Shown: positions 8,516 through 19,664, numbered from the stretch's first letter. The stretch is 64,000 nt of DNA from Bifidobacterium miconisargentati (GCF_019331675.1 NZ_JAHBBJ010000005.1:117217-181216), one strand, 5' to 3'. A program made the numbers and translations. Notes: a model not told the origin generated them from the letters alone.

Positions 8516-9076
8516 GTGAGAAAACTGATCGCGCAGCTTATGAAGTTCGGCATCGTGGGCGTCATCGCCTTCATCATCGACTGGGGCATCCTGAACCTCC
8601 TGGTCGGTGTGTTCCACATGCACAATGTGATTGCCGCCACCATCTCCTTCATCATCTCGCTCATCTTCAACTACCTGGCGAGCATGAAGTTCGTGTTCAA
8701 GCACCGTTCTGACATGGCCCGCTGGATGGAGATCCTGATCTTCGTGGTGGGCGCCGTGATCGGCCTGTTCATGAACGACGCCATCATCTGGATCTCCACG
8801 TACGGCATGAACCGCGATGCCTTCGTCTCGCAGCACGCGGAATATCTGCTGCGTACGAACATCGGCAAGCTGATCGCCACCGCCGTGGTGATGGTCTGGA
8901 ACTTCCTCATCCGCAAGTGGCTGCTGGACGATACACACACCAACGCAATGAACCGTCTGCGTTCCGCGGAGAACAAGCTCACGGCCGAAGAGCTCGAAGC
9001 CAAGTGGGAGAACAGCTTCTCCCACAAGCTCGGCGTCTGGTCCCTGGAGCACACGCCCAAGGGCTGGCCGAAGTAG
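8516..9076 (+). CDS. GtrA-family membrane protein
   Basis: This 186-aa protein has four predicted TM helices in the GtrA arrangement: FGIVGVIAFIIDWGILNLLV, a helix around ISFIISLIFNYLASMKFVF, one after the MARWMEILIF turn, and a last one before KWLLDD. The conserved FxxVG and FNYxxxxxFVF motifs are present. GtrA proteins act in cell-envelope polysaccharide or lipid-linked sugar translocation; the partner is not adjacent here. The start is the GTG at 8516; no clear RBS is seen, and ATG at 8540 is an alternative. The C-terminal ~50 residues are hydrophilic. Confidence 0.82.
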   Translation: MRKLIAQLMKFGIVGVIAFIIDWGILNLLVGVFHMHNVIAATISFIISLIFNYLASMKFVFKHRSDMARWMEILIFVVGAVIGLFMNDAIIWISTYGMNRDAFVSQHAEYLLRTNIGKLIATAVVMVWNFLIRKWLLDDTHTNAMNRLRSAENKLTAEELEAKWENSFSHKLGVWSLEHTPKGWPK

Positions 9077-9115
9077 TAGCCTTCGCTGCTCGCGCCTGCC
9101 GCCCAATACATACGT

Positions 9116-9145
9116 AAAAGCCCGGTCCTCAACGGCCGGGCTTTT
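9116..9145 (+). terminator. Rho-independent terminator after gtrA-like gene
   Basis: AAAAGCCCGG ... CCGGGCTTTT with inner CCG/CGG pairing, then TGTTGT. It can serve both this gene and the convergent MFS gene. Confidence 0.85.
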
Positions 9146-9164
9146 GTTGTAATACAAGAGTTCC

Positions 9165-9215
9165 TGGCTCCCCTCCCTGAGGGGAGCTGGCAGCGAAGCT
9201 GACTGAGGGGAGCCA
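9165..9215 (+). repeat. MITE-like repeat, short form with perfect TIRs (copy 7)
   Basis: TGGCTCCCC at the left end and GGGGAGCCA at the right: a perfect 9-bp terminal inverted repeat. This copy best shows the element boundaries. Confidence 0.88.
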
Positions 9216-9226
9216 GAAAACAACCC

Positions 9227-10660
9227 TCACACCGTGACTTCGGTGAGCGTCGGCTGCTCGGTGGAGCCCTTGATCTGCTTGAAGCCCACCAGTGCGATCA
9301 CCAGCGAGGCGATGGCCAGCGTGGTCACCACCATGAAGCCGCCGTGCGAACCCATGCGGTCGATGAACTGGCCGGCGATCGCGGAGCCTGCGGACGAGCC
9401 GATGGAGTTCATCGCGCCCATCCACGCCATGCCCTCGGTCAGGCGGGACGGCGGCACCAGATGCAGCATGAGCTGGTTGCCGTTGATCCACGTCGGTGCC
9501 TGGCATACGCCGATCACCAGATAGATGATCATGATGACCCACAGGTGCTTGGCGAACATGAACGTGCCGATGCCGATGTTCACCACCGCCAGGCAGAAGT
9601 AGAAGCGCTTCCACAGCGGGATGGCCCAGTTCTTGGCGCCATACACCAGCGCGCCCATGAGCGAGCTGATGGAGAAGCAGGCGAACACGAAGCCCGTGTA
9701 CTGCTTCATGTTCGACTCCGTGGCGAACGCGATGATCGAGATGCCGGCGGCCGACTGGAATGCGCCCAGGCCGAACCAGGTGACGCACACCGCGATGAGG
9801 CCCGGCCCCCAGATGGACGCCTTCTTGCCGCTACGCGCCTCGGCCACGGCGGCCTCGATGGCGGCCTGGATCTTCGTCTCGTCCGTGACGCCCTCGCGCT
9901 CCATGCGGTGACGTGCCTCCTCGGCCGCGGTCTCCGCCTTCAACGCCTCCGCCTTGGCGGCCTCGCGCTCGCGGTACTCCTTGCGCGTGATGCCCTCGGC
10001 GCGTGCCAGCGCGGTCTGCGACGGCGGCTCGGTGGTCAGCTCAGTGAGGAACATGAGCGCGCCGATCACCACGCACACGCCGGTGAACGAGAACGCCAGC
10101 AGGCCGGAGATCACGGCCAGCGTGGAGGCCAGCGGGTTGCCGATCACCCACATGCACTCGTCGAGCACGCCGCACAGCGAGAGTGCGCGGTTGGTCTTCT
10201 CGCGGTCGCCCTTCAGAATCTTGGTCCAGCGGGCGCGGCTCATGGCGCCCCACGGCGGGATCGCGGCCAGGAACGGGGTCAGACAGTACAGCACCCACTC
10301 CGGCGCGCGGTTGGTGATGGACGTGACCAGCGCGATCGCGGCCACGATCCATACGAGAATCGTCGGAATCGAAACCTGACGCTGGCCGAACTTGTCCGTG
10401 AGCTTGCCCAGCAGCGGCGTGGTCACGGCCAGCGCGATCGCCTGGATGGCTGTCAGCATGCCGGCCAGCGAATAATTGCCGTAGTAATGCTGTACGGAGA
10501 TGGTGATGGTCATGCCCACCATCGGGAACGGCATGCACGCGATCACCGAACCGATGGAGTAGCGTGCGGTGTGCGGGATACGCAGCAGCTCGGCGTACCC
10601 GCCAAAAACCTTATGTCCGACTTCCTTGATGGCGGCCGTGACGGTGTTCATGTTGGACAT
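9227..10660 (-). CDS. MFS transporter
   Basis: This 477-aa major facilitator protein has about 12 TM helices. The MFS loop-2/3 motif GKLTDKFGQRQ is clear in the N-half. A long charged cytoplasmic loop between TM6 and TM7 (EYREREAAKAEALKAETAAE and onward, about 70 residues) is predicted to be coiled coil. It resembles uncharacterised bifidobacterial MFS proteins; the substrate cannot be read. The start MSNMNTV at 10660 has GGAAAGGAG upstream; the frame extends upstream without homology. Confidence 0.85.
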   Translation of the reverse strand: MSNMNTVTAAIKEVGHKVFGGYAELLRIPHTARYSIGSVIACMPFPMVGMTITISVQHYYGNYSLAGMLTAIQAIALAVTTPLLGKLTDKFGQRQVSIPTILVWIVAAIALVTSITNRAPEWVLYCLTPFLAAIPPWGAMSRARWTKILKGDREKTNRALSLCGVLDECMWVIGNPLASTLAVISGLLAFSFTGVCVVIGALMFLTELTTEPPSQTALARAEGITRKEYREREAAKAEALKAETAAEEARHRMEREGVTDETKIQAAIEAAVAEARSGKKASIWGPGLIAVCVTWFGLGAFQSAAGISIIAFATESNMKQYTGFVFACFSISSLMGALVYGAKNWAIPLWKRFYFCLAVVNIGIGTFMFAKHLWVIMIIYLVIGVCQAPTWINGNQLMLHLVPPSRLTEGMAWMGAMNSIGSSAGSAIAGQFIDRMGSHGGFMVVTTLAIASLVIALVGFKQIKGSTEQPTLTEVTV

Positions 10661-10979
10661 AACAGCACTACGCTCCTTTCCGCTCCCGATTGGATGTCCC
10701 TCGCGATCCGTGGCGTTGGATGGCGAAGCCCTCATCGAATGATGTGTCTGTCCATGGTCGCGCAAAGTTTGCGTGGCGTTCGGGAATCCGGCGCGACCGC
10801 CGCCCCCGACTTCGCATATTTGCGTCACGGCTACTCTATGCGGTGGGCTCGATTGACACGCGGTAGTTAGCGGATTCGATGACGCCGTTTTCCGTCCACC
10901 GCTCCCTGGCCCGGCTGGTCGCGTATAGTGGCCGTAGCCGTTCCGTTCGCAAGCAACTCGCAAGCAAGGAGAGCCAACG

Positions 10980-11639
10980 ATGACCGCCACCACCATCCAC
11001 TTCGTCCGTCACGGCAAGGTCTACAACCCCGACCACCTGCTCTACGAGCGCCTGCCCGACTTCCATCTGTCCGACCTGGGCCGCCGCATGGCGCAGGCCA
11101 CGGCCGCCTACCTGGCCAGCAACCCGCAGACCAACACCATCGCCGCCGTGTACTCCTCGCCGCTGGACCGCACGCGCGAGACCGCCGGCGCGATCCTCGA
11201 TGCGCTGAACGAGGTACGCAAGACACGCGGTGAGGACCCGCTTACGCTCACCACCGACGAACGTGTCATCGAAGCCGGCAACGAATTCCGCGGCAAGCGC
11301 ATCGGTCACGGCGAGGGCGCGCTGTGGAAGAACGGCAACTGGAAGCTCGTGACCAACCTGTACAAGCCGAGCTGGGGCGAATCGTACCAGCACATCGCCC
11401 AGCGCATGGATGCCTTCGCGCGCGAGAAGGTGGCCCAGCACCCCGGCCAGCAGATCGTGGTGGTCAGCCATGAGTCGCCCATCTTCAGCTACCGTCACTA
11501 TCTGGAGACCGGCCACCCGGAGCATTGGATGTTCCTGCGCCACACCGCGCTCGCCTCCGTCACGTCCGTGACGTACGACAACGAGACCGGCCGTGTGATG
11601 TCCATCACGTATGTGGACCCCGCAGCGGATGTGAAGTAA
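10980..11639 (+). CDS. Histidine phosphatase family protein (phosphoglycerate-mutase-like)
   Basis: This 219-aa protein begins with the RHG motif (IHFVRHGKVYNP), whose His is the phospho-acceptor. It continues with LSDLGRRMAQATA, the SSPLDRTRETA catalytic-pocket arginine motif and the second histidine in VVVSHESPIFSYR. It fits the broad 2H-phosphatase/CobC-like group rather than glycolytic PGM: it is shorter and lacks GpmA-specific segments. The substrate is unknown. AAGGAGAGCCAACG gives a good RBS. Confidence 0.88.
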   Translation: MTATTIHFVRHGKVYNPDHLLYERLPDFHLSDLGRRMAQATAAYLASNPQTNTIAAVYSSPLDRTRETAGAILDALNEVRKTRGEDPLTLTTDERVIEAGNEFRGKRIGHGEGALWKNGNWKLVTNLYKPSWGESYQHIAQRMDAFAREKVAQHPGQQIVVVSHESPIFSYRHYLETGHPEHWMFLRHTALASVTSVTYDNETGRVMSITYVDPAADVK

Positions 11640-11665
11640 CCAGAATCGTTGCAATTCCGCCGTTT

Positions 11666-11716
11666 TTGGCTCCCCTCTCTGAGGGGAGCTGTCGTCGCAG
11701 ACGACTGAGGGGAGTG
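11666..11716 (+). repeat. MITE-like repeat, short form (copy 8)
   Basis: TTGGCTCCCCTCTCTGAGGG start and GACTGAGGGGAGTG end, between the phosphatase gene and the next gene. Confidence 0.85.
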
Positions 11717-11812
11717 TGCCGGGACGGCCTCGCGCTTCATGAACACTACAATCGACTGATGGATATGACCGGCCCGCTGAGGGGCGAGGGGCCTGACGCA
11801 AAGGAGCATGCA

Positions 11813-12853
11813 ATGACCGTTGAACTGAATCGTGAGGCAATCGCGCGTGTGGCCGCGCTGCCCGCCGTGCGCGAGGCAGCCGAGTCCGGCGCGCGTCTGG
11901 TCGCGCTGTGGCCACTCACCAAGGCCATGCGGATGGACAACGACGCGAAGTACGCGGAGAACCTGCAGGTGCGCGTCACCCGTGCGTTCGCGCGCATCAT
12001 CACCGGCGAGGACGTTACGGTCCCCGACGCCGAGTTCGTCTACGAGGGTGCCGACTCGATTCCCGGCCGCCCGCAGTCGATCGTCGACGTGCTGCTCGCC
12101 GCCAACGACGCCTACGATACGATGGCCGGGTTCTCCGAGTCCGGTGACGCCTCGCTCGTGGATGAGGCGGCCGAATCGTTGGGCGTCGCCTGGCCCGACG
12201 ACGTGTCCGTCGCCGTGCATGAGGCGCTGGAGTCCGTCGAGGCCGCCGTCGACGCCGGCATGTTCGACACGGGCGTTTACACGGTTCCGGGCGCCGCGAA
12301 CGGTGACGGCGATGCGGCCGGTGAGGCCGGCACCGGCGATGCTGGTGAAGCCGTGGACCCGTCCGATGACGATTTCGTCCCCTCCCCGGCGCTGACGGAC
12401 GCGATGGCCCACCGGTTCGCCGCGGCGCTCGCCGTCTGTGACGCGCTGGTCGGAGCGACGGCGGATAGTGCCGTGTCGACCGGCGACGCCCCGGCTTCCG
12501 ATGCTGCGGCGCGCGCGGTGCTGCCGGTCCTGCTGGCGGTCAACGAGCTGCGCGAGCAGATCGCCGTGCCGCGCATCTGCCTGACCGACGACCAGATTCG
12601 CGGATTGCTCGACGTGCGCGCGAAGGCCGCCGATCCGGCCGGCGCATCCGAGGGCGTGACTCTCGATGCCGTCGCCGACTATATCGCCCCGCTCGCGGCG
12701 GCCGAATGGGCCAAGCACCGTGAGGATGTGCTCTGGGATCCCGCCGAGGCCAAGAAGAAGGCCAAGGAAGAGGACGAGAAGCGCAACAAGGAGGCCCTCG
12801 CCGCCAAGTTCGCCCACGTCAAGAACGACAACAAGGAAACCGTCGAGTTGTAG
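11813..12853 (+). CDS. Uncharacterised acidic/Ala-rich protein
   Basis: This 346-aa soluble protein has no recognised motif. It is rich in Ala, Asp, Glu and Val, with a low-complexity middle (DGDAAGEAGTGDAGEAVDPS) separating two helical halves, and a charged Lys/Glu coiled-coil-like C-terminus (AEAKKKAKEEDEKRNKEAL). No signal peptide or TM segment is present. The start MTVELNREAIARV has an AAGGAG RBS 7 nt upstream; the frame is open further up through the repeat but without support. Codon use looks native. It may be a lineage-specific protein; I cannot assign a function. Confidence 0.75.
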   Translation: MTVELNREAIARVAALPAVREAAESGARLVALWPLTKAMRMDNDAKYAENLQVRVTRAFARIITGEDVTVPDAEFVYEGADSIPGRPQSIVDVLLAANDAYDTMAGFSESGDASLVDEAAESLGVAWPDDVSVAVHEALESVEAAVDAGMFDTGVYTVPGAANGDGDAAGEAGTGDAGEAVDPSDDDFVPSPALTDAMAHRFAAALAVCDALVGATADSAVSTGDAPASDAAARAVLPVLLAVNELREQIAVPRICLTDDQIRGLLDVRAKAADPAGASEGVTLDAVADYIAPLAAAEWAKHREDVLWDPAEAKKKAKEEDEKRNKEALAAKFAHVKNDNKETVEL

Positions 12854-12862
12854 TCCCGGTGG

Positions 12863-13756
12863 TCACGGGGTGGCGGAGCCGGCATCGTCATTTGCTGCAC
12901 CGCCGCGGCGGAATTCCAGGGGTGTGCAGCCGAAGCGCTTCCTGAACGCGGCGCAAAAGGCGCTGGTGGAATAGAAGCCGCATTCGGCGCAGATCTCCTT
13001 GAGGGTGGCCTCGCCGGTGAGCAGCAGGTACTTCGCCGCATGCATGCGCGCGTTGACGATGTACGTGTGCGGCGTATACCCGGTCACCTGCTTGAAGACG
13101 CGGATGTAGTAATACTCGCTCATCAGGGCCATGCCGGCGAGCTGCGAGACCGGCAACGGTTCACTCAGATGCGTGGCGATGTACGAGAGCGTCTCCTCGA
13201 TGGCGTGCTGGTTGTACGGCGTGCCGGTCCGTTCGGCGGTGTCGTCGCCGGCGGTCAGGCATTCGGTGAGGATCTCCGCGATGGCCAACGACATGCGCGC
13301 TTCGTTCACCTTGCGCTCCTCGGCGAAGGTGTCGTAGATCATGCGGAACCGGCTGATGGCGTAGGTGGCGCGCTTCAGGGTGATGACGCTGCCGAGCTCG
13401 TCGTGAATGGTCTCGAAGTAGTCGTGCGCGAGCCGGCCGTCGAAATGCATCCACAGCAGGGTGCTGTCCGTCTCGGCCTGCGCCTGGTAGACGTTCGGCG
13501 CATGGCAATCGAGCAGCACCAGATCGCCGGTGCTCGCCGTGGAGCGACGGCCGTTGACGGTGAACGTGAACGTGCCGCTGTAGACGGCCATGAGGATGAA
13601 GCTGTCGAATGAGGCGCGATTGAGCCAATAGCCCTTGAGATAGCGGTACAGGCCGATGCGCGTGGGGTAGAGGAACATGCGCAGGGCGTTGCGGCTGGGC
13701 ACGTATACGAAGTAATGCGAGACCGCCGTATCCACATGATGCTCGACCGGTGTCAT
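12863..13756 (-). CDS. AraC-family transcriptional regulator
   Basis: This 297-aa regulator has an N-terminal cupin-like sensor half (GTFTFTVNGRRSTA, LVLLDCHAPNVYQA) and a C-terminal double HTH (VSQLAGMALMSEYYYIRVFKQ, TGYTPHTYIVNARMHAAKYLL, then TLKEICAECGFYSTSAFCAAFRKRFGCTPLEFR). It is divergent from the nahK-galT2-nagB-nagA run, so control of that cluster by this protein, with an amino sugar as ligand, is a reasonable inference but is not shown. The start MTPVEHHV at 13756 has GAAAGGAATGGC upstream. Confidence 0.88.
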   Translation of the reverse strand: MTPVEHHVDTAVSHYFVYVPSRNALRMFLYPTRIGLYRYLKGYWLNRASFDSFILMAVYSGTFTFTVNGRRSTASTGDLVLLDCHAPNVYQAQAETDSTLLWMHFDGRLAHDYFETIHDELGSVITLKRATYAISRFRMIYDTFAEERKVNEARMSLAIAEILTECLTAGDDTAERTGTPYNQHAIEETLSYIATHLSEPLPVSQLAGMALMSEYYYIRVFKQVTGYTPHTYIVNARMHAAKYLLLTGEATLKEICAECGFYSTSAFCAAFRKRFGCTPLEFRRGGAANDDAGSATP

Positions 13757-13777
13757 GCCATTCCTTTCGCGTGCTGC

Positions 13778-13826
13778 TTGGCTCCCCTCTCTGAGGGGAG
13801 CCGTCACGAAGTGACTGAGGGGAGTC
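13778..13826 (+). repeat. MITE-like repeat, short form (copy 9)
   Basis: TTGGCTCCCCTCTCTGAGGG start and GACTGAGGGGAGTC end. It lies in the AraC-nahK divergent promoter region. Confidence 0.85.
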
Positions 13827-13891
13827 AAGGGCGCCCCTACTCACCATATCAAAAAATTGTCCTAACAATGATGGAAATTGTGCTGCATTGA

Positions 13892-15195
<1,304 letters not shown>

Positions 15196-15196
<1 letters not shown>

Positions 15197-16779
15197 TGGC
15201 CGCGGAACACGAAGCCGGCGTGCAGTCCGGTACCCAGGCCGACGCTCAGGCCGCGCTTGCCGGGGTGTACGCCTCCATCGACGCGCTGATGGCCTTCGCC
15301 GAGCGCAACCTTGACTTGGACGCCCGCGACGCCGATTGGACCCGCAACCGCATCTTCGAACTGTTCAGTCTGGATTCGTACGGTGCAGTCGCCCCGGCTG
15401 CCGCTGACGAGGCTGTTGCTGACGAGACCGCCGCTTCCGCTGCTTCCGCCGGCGACTACGCCTACCCCGACGCTCTCCTCGCCGACTTCCGCGCCGCCGC
15501 GGTCGCAGCCGGCCTGTTCGAGCCGGACGAGGGCCCGGTCTACGCGGACATCGTCATGGGCCTGCTCTCCGGCACGCCGTCCTCCATCGAAGACAGCTTC
15601 GAGGAGACGGAAGGCACGGACGGCGGCATGGAGGCCATGCACTGGTTCTACCGCTACTGCGTGGCCAACAACTACGTCAAGAAGGCCGTGCTCGACAAGA
15701 ACCCGCGCTTCGACTCGCACGGACTGGTCATCACCATCAACATGGCCAAGCCCGAATTCAAGAACATGAAGAAGGCCGCGGCCGGCAACTCGGTGGCCGG
15801 CGGTTACCCGAAGTGCACCATCTGCCACGAGAACGAGGGCTTTGCGGGCCGCAACAAGCGCACGCTGCGCACCATCCCTGTCACGCTCGGCGGCGAGGAA
15901 TGGTTCTGGCAGTTCTCCCCGTACGGTTACTTCCACCAGCACGGCATCTGCGTGAACCGCGAGCACACGCCGATGCACGTGGACCGCGACACCTTCGGCC
16001 ACCTGCTCGACTTCGTGGATCGCTTCCCCGGCTACTTCCTGGGTTGCAACGCCGCGCTGCCGCGCATCGGTGGTTCGGTGCTCGCTCACGACCACTACCA
16101 GGGCGGCGGCGAGCTGCTGCCGATGCACAAGGCCGCGGCCTGGGCCACGTTCGCTGTGCCGGACTTCCCGGATACCGTGGTCGAGATTCTCGACTGGCCG
16201 GGCACCGCCGTGCGCGTGGTCTCCAAGAACCGCGACGCCATCGTGGAGGTCAGCGACAGGATCCGCCTCGCCTGGCAGGGCTACGATGACGCGGCGGCGG
16301 ATATCGCCAGCCATGACGAGGACGGCAACCGACAGTCCGCGGTGTCGCCGAGCGCCATCATCACCGACCGCGGCTACGAGATGAGCCTTATCTTCCGCAA
16401 CAACGCCATCAGCGAGCAGTACCCGGAAGGCATCTTCCACGCGCACCCCGAATTCTGGCCCATCAAGCAGGAGCCGATCGGGCTGATCGAGGCGCAGGGC
16501 CTGTTCATCCTGCCCGGACGACTGGTCGAACAGCTCGGCAAACTGGAGGACGCGCTCGCCGCCGGCGAGGGGCTGCCCGAGGATTGCGCCGACTTCCAGT
16601 TGCAATGGTCCGAGGTCGCCGCCGCCCTTGACGGCAACCGTGACCGCGACGCCATCCACGCGGCCGTGCAGGACGAGCTCGGCAGCGTGTGCGAACGCAT
16701 CCTGGGCAACACCGCCGTCTTCAAGGACAAGCACACCACTGTGACGTTCCTCGAAGCCCTCGGCCTCACGCAGCAGTAG
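15196..16779 (+). CDS. galT2: UDP-glucose-hexose-1-phosphate uridylyltransferase, class II
   Basis: This 527-aa enzyme exchanges UMP between UDP-sugars and hexose-1-phosphates, including GlcNAc/GalNAc-1-P in bifidobacteria. It is the long class II GalT, recognised by LPRIGGSVLAHDHYQGG and YPKCTICHENEGFAGRNKR. The ATG overlaps the nahK stop (ATGA). The N-terminal ~80 residues contain an Ala/Asp-rich insertion (PAAADEAVADETAASAASAG) that is probably a flexible loop and varies between strains. Together with nahK it forms lnpB-lnpC; a galE/lnpD gene is not seen in the window. Confidence 0.93.
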
Positions 16780-16788
16780 CTCCGTTTC

Positions 16789-16880
16789 TCGGCTCCCCTT
16801 GTCAGGGGAGCTGGCGACGAAGTCGACTGAGGGGTAGTTCCGCAGGATGTGAACCACTTCTGATCTAACAGAATCAAAAC
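16789..16880 (+). repeat. MITE-like repeat, short form with tail (copy 10)
   Basis: TCGGCTCCCCTTGTCAGGGG start, GACTGAGGGGTAGTT, then the tail ending in TCTGATCTAACAGAATC, between galT2 and nagB. It splits an otherwise co-directional gene run. Confidence 0.85.
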
Positions 16881-16919
16881 GTATCCGATATCCATCGGCA
16901 TCAAGAAAGGAATCCAATC

Positions 16920-17732
16920 ATGGCTGAAGTGATCATCGTCAAGAACGAGGAGGAGGCCGGCGAGATCTACGGCCGCTGCGTCGCGGACCTTATCAAGGCC
17001 AAGCCGGACGCGGTGCTGGGACTCGCGACCGGCTCCAGCCCGCTGGCCGCCTACCGCGCTCTCGCCAAGATCGTGAAGGACGAATCCATCGACGTCTCCC
17101 AGGTGCGCGGCTTCGCGCTCGACGAGTATCTCGGCCTGCCGCTGACTCACCCGGAGTCCTACCACTCCACCATCCACCGCACGGTCGTCGAACCGCTCGG
17201 CCTCGACCCTGCCAAGGTCCACGTGCCCGGTGACGTGCTGAACGGCGCCCCGCTCGAGGATGGCGACAAGATCGCCGCCGCCGGCCCGGCCTACGACGCG
17301 GCCATCGAGGCCGCGGGCGGAATCGACGTGCAGATCCTCGGCATCGGCACCGACGGCCACATCGGCTTCAACGAGCCCGGCTCTTCGCTGGCCTCCGGCA
17401 CGCGCGTCAAGACGCTCGCCGAGCAGACCCGCATCGACAACGCGCGCTTCTTCGACAACGACATCAACCAGGTGCCGACCCACTGCATCACGCAGGGCAT
17501 CGGTACGGTCCTCAAGGCCCGCCACCTCGTGCTGCTCGCGTTCGGCGCGGGCAAGGCCGAGGCCATCGAGGAAACCGTCGAGGGCGGCGTGAGCGCGTTC
17601 TGCCCGGCTTCCGCCCTGCAGCTGCACCCGCACGCCACGATCATCATCGACGAGGAGGCCGCCAGCCGCCTGCGTCACAAGGACTACTACCGCTACGCCT
17701 TCGCCCACAAGCCGGCCTGGCAGGGCATCTGA
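16920..17732 (+). CDS. nagB: Glucosamine-6-phosphate deaminase
   Basis: This 270-aa enzyme converts GlcN-6-P to fructose-6-P and ammonia, feeding amino sugars into the fructose-6-phosphate phosphoketolase shunt. Family motifs are GLATGSSPLAAYR, FALDEYLGLP, and the active-site loop GIGTDGHIGFNEPGSS, with the base Asp in GTDGHIGFNEP and the His nearby. The length matches NagB. An AAAGGA RBS precedes the ATG. A hairpin terminator and other hairpins follow before nagA. Confidence 0.95.
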   Translation: MAEVIIVKNEEEAGEIYGRCVADLIKAKPDAVLGLATGSSPLAAYRALAKIVKDESIDVSQVRGFALDEYLGLPLTHPESYHSTIHRTVVEPLGLDPAKVHVPGDVLNGAPLEDGDKIAAAGPAYDAAIEAAGGIDVQILGIGTDGHIGFNEPGSSLASGTRVKTLAEQTRIDNARFFDNDINQVPTHCITQGIGTVLKARHLVLLAFGAGKAEAIEETVEGGVSAFCPASALQLHPHATIIIDEEAASRLRHKDYYRYAFAHKPAWQGI

Positions 17733-17754
17733 TCGGCAGATTGCGTATGATCGG

Positions 17755-17800
17755 TTGCCCCGGCGACTCCGTTTCTCCATGAAACCGGCCGCCGGGGCAA
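17755..17800 (+). terminator. Hairpin after nagB
   Basis: 11-bp arms TTGCCCCGGCG / CGCCGGGGCAA with a 24-nt loop, followed by GCCCGATTTT. Confidence 0.65.
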
Positions 17801-17867
17801 GCCCGATTTTGAGCCATTCGTATGCTGCGACGCCGATTTGGCGGAATAGTGCGGTTTGCGAGACATC

Positions 17868-17972
17868 GGTTGTTGCCCCCGCAAGCCGAATCACGGTGGA
17901 AAATAGCCGGCGGGGCAACGCATCTGCCACGAGACGCCGAATCACGGCGAATACCCCTTGCCGTGGCAGCAT
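17868..17972. repeat. GC-rich hairpin series between nagB and nagA
   Basis: The 347-bp spacer has no gene. Beyond the nagB terminator it holds a GTTGCCCC ... GGGGCAAC stem (about 17871-17921) and a CTGCCACG ... CGTGGCAG stem (about 17925-17970). The string GCCGAATCACGG occurs twice (about 17885 and 17936). It resembles the hairpins at 24588-24793. Confidence 0.5.
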
Positions 17973-18079
17973 TTCCAGCCCCGGCAAGGCTGATATGGGC
18001 GAATCGCGCGTGTAGGGGCAGGAATTATGGTGTATTGGGTAGAGCCAAGTGGTTTTCAGGCAAAGGAGCATCAGGAAAC

Positions 18080-19381
18080 ATGACGGACAGAAGTGAAATC
18101 GTCGCGCGCGTGACCGCGGCGTTGGAAGGTGAGGCCAAGCCGGTCGCGATCCGAGGGGCGCGCAAGGTGGACGCCCGCGGCGAGCAGTCGGGCTACTGGG
18201 TGGTCTCGGACGCGCGTGGCATGATCGTGGCCACGGGCGCTGCGGCCGCGGATGGCACCGGCGAGGAGGCGTTCGAGCACGCCTGCCGCACGGTCGGCAT
18301 CGACCCGGCCTCCCGCTCCGGCGAGGTCATCGACGCAGGCGGCCACATCCTCACGCCCGGCTACGTGGACATCCACGCCCACGGCGCCTGGGAGAAGAGC
18401 TTCGACGACGGCCCCGACGGCATCGACGTGGCCCGCGCCGGCCACGCGGTGCACGGCACCACCCGCCAGGTGCTCTCGCTCATCACCAACCCGATGGACG
18501 TGATCTGCCGCAACATCCGCACCGTGCACGAGAAAATGGCCACCCGCCCTGACATCCTCGGCTGCCATCTCGAAGGCCCGTTCCTCGCCTTGAAACGCAA
18601 GGGCGCGCACGACCCGAACTGCCTCAAGGACCCGGTGCCCGAACTCGTGGACCGCATGCTCGACGCCTCGGGCGCCGACCCCGCCACTGGCAAGATCGGC
18701 TGCATCCGCCAGATCACCATCGCCCCCGAACTCGAGCACGGCATCGGTGCCATCAAGCAGTTCGCGGCCGCCAGCGTGGTGCCCGCGGTCGGCCACTGCG
18801 ACGCCGACTACGCCACCGCCCAGGCCGGCTTCGACGCGGGCGCCGGCATCATGACCCACATGTTCAACGCGATGAACGGCCTGCACCACCGCGAACCCGG
18901 CCCCATCCCGGCCGCCGTCGAGGACCCGCGCGTCACCATCGAGCTCATCAACGACGGCTTCCACGTCCAGAACCCGATGGTCAAGCTCGGCTTCGGACTG
19001 GCACCCCATCGCATCGCGTTCGTCACCGACGCGATGGCCGCCACCGACTGCCCCGACGGCGCGTACAAGCTCGGCGAACTCGACGTGAACGTCATCGACG
19101 GCCACGCCCGCCTCGTGTCCAACGGCGCCATCGCCGGCTCCACGCTCACCCTGGAGGTCGCGGTCCAGCGCGCGGTCAACGAACTCGGCTTCAGCCCCGT
19201 CGCCGCCGTCGAGGCCGCCACCCTCACCCCGGCACGCGCCTTCGGATTCGACCGGGCCAACCCCGTCACCGGCGCTCCGCTCGGCCTCATCGCCCCCGGA
19301 TACGCCGCCGACCTCAACCTCCTCGACCCCACCGACTGGACCGCCCGGCACGTCTGGTGCGCCGGCCGCCAGGTGAAGTAA
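18080..19381 (+). CDS. nagA: N-acetylglucosamine-6-phosphate deacetylase
   Basis: This 433-aa amidohydrolase converts GlcNAc-6-P to GlcN-6-P, the substrate of NagB. Visible motifs are PGYVDIHAHGAW, GCHLEGPFLALKRKGAH with the metal-ligand Glu, VGHCDADYATAQ with the His ligand, THMFNAMNGLHHREPGP, and the catalytic Asp in VTDAMAATD. The TIM-barrel length is right. The start MTDRSEIVARV has AAAGGAG upstream; a longer open frame upstream runs through the hairpin region and lacks support. A strong terminator follows. It completes GlcNAc catabolism with nagB. Confidence 0.94.
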   Translation: MTDRSEIVARVTAALEGEAKPVAIRGARKVDARGEQSGYWVVSDARGMIVATGAAAADGTGEEAFEHACRTVGIDPASRSGEVIDAGGHILTPGYVDIHAHGAWEKSFDDGPDGIDVARAGHAVHGTTRQVLSLITNPMDVICRNIRTVHEKMATRPDILGCHLEGPFLALKRKGAHDPNCLKDPVPELVDRMLDASGADPATGKIGCIRQITIAPELEHGIGAIKQFAAASVVPAVGHCDADYATAQAGFDAGAGIMTHMFNAMNGLHHREPGPIPAAVEDPRVTIELINDGFHVQNPMVKLGFGLAPHRIAFVTDAMAATDCPDGAYKLGELDVNVIDGHARLVSNGAIAGSTLTLEVAVQRAVNELGFSPVAAVEAATLTPARAFGFDRANPVTGAPLGLIAPGYAADLNLLDPTDWTARHVWCAGRQVK

Positions 19382-19396
19382 ACGCTGCAGCGTACG

Positions 19397-19434
19397 AAAT
19401 TGGCCTCCGCTCGATAAGGAACGGAGGCCAATTT
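19397..19434 (+). terminator. Terminator after nagA
   Basis: 13-bp perfect arms AAATTGGCCTCCG / CGGAGGCCAATTT with a 12-nt loop. Confidence 0.82.
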
Positions 19435-19457
19435 GCTATGGTTTGACGTCCCCTTCC

Positions 19458-19640
19458 TTGGCTCCCCTGGTCAGGACATTGCCGTAAAGCAAACAGCGGA
19501 GCTGTTTGTAGGCAATGTGCGAGACGACAGTCGAGCCAGTGGACTGCGAACGAAGTTCGTCCTTAATTGCAGGACGAGCTGTCGGCGCAGCCGACTGAGG
19601 GGTAGTCCGGTGGAATTATGTCAATATTGGTTTACAAACC
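19458..19640 (+). repeat. MITE-like repeat, long form with tail (copy 11)
   Basis: Termini TTGGCTCCCC and GGGGTAGTCC (19608), with the ~100-bp insert shared with copies 5 and 14. The AT-rich tail contains ATTGGTTTACAAACC. Confidence 0.85.
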
Positions 19641-19664
19641 TTTGTTATTGCATCAATCAACCAT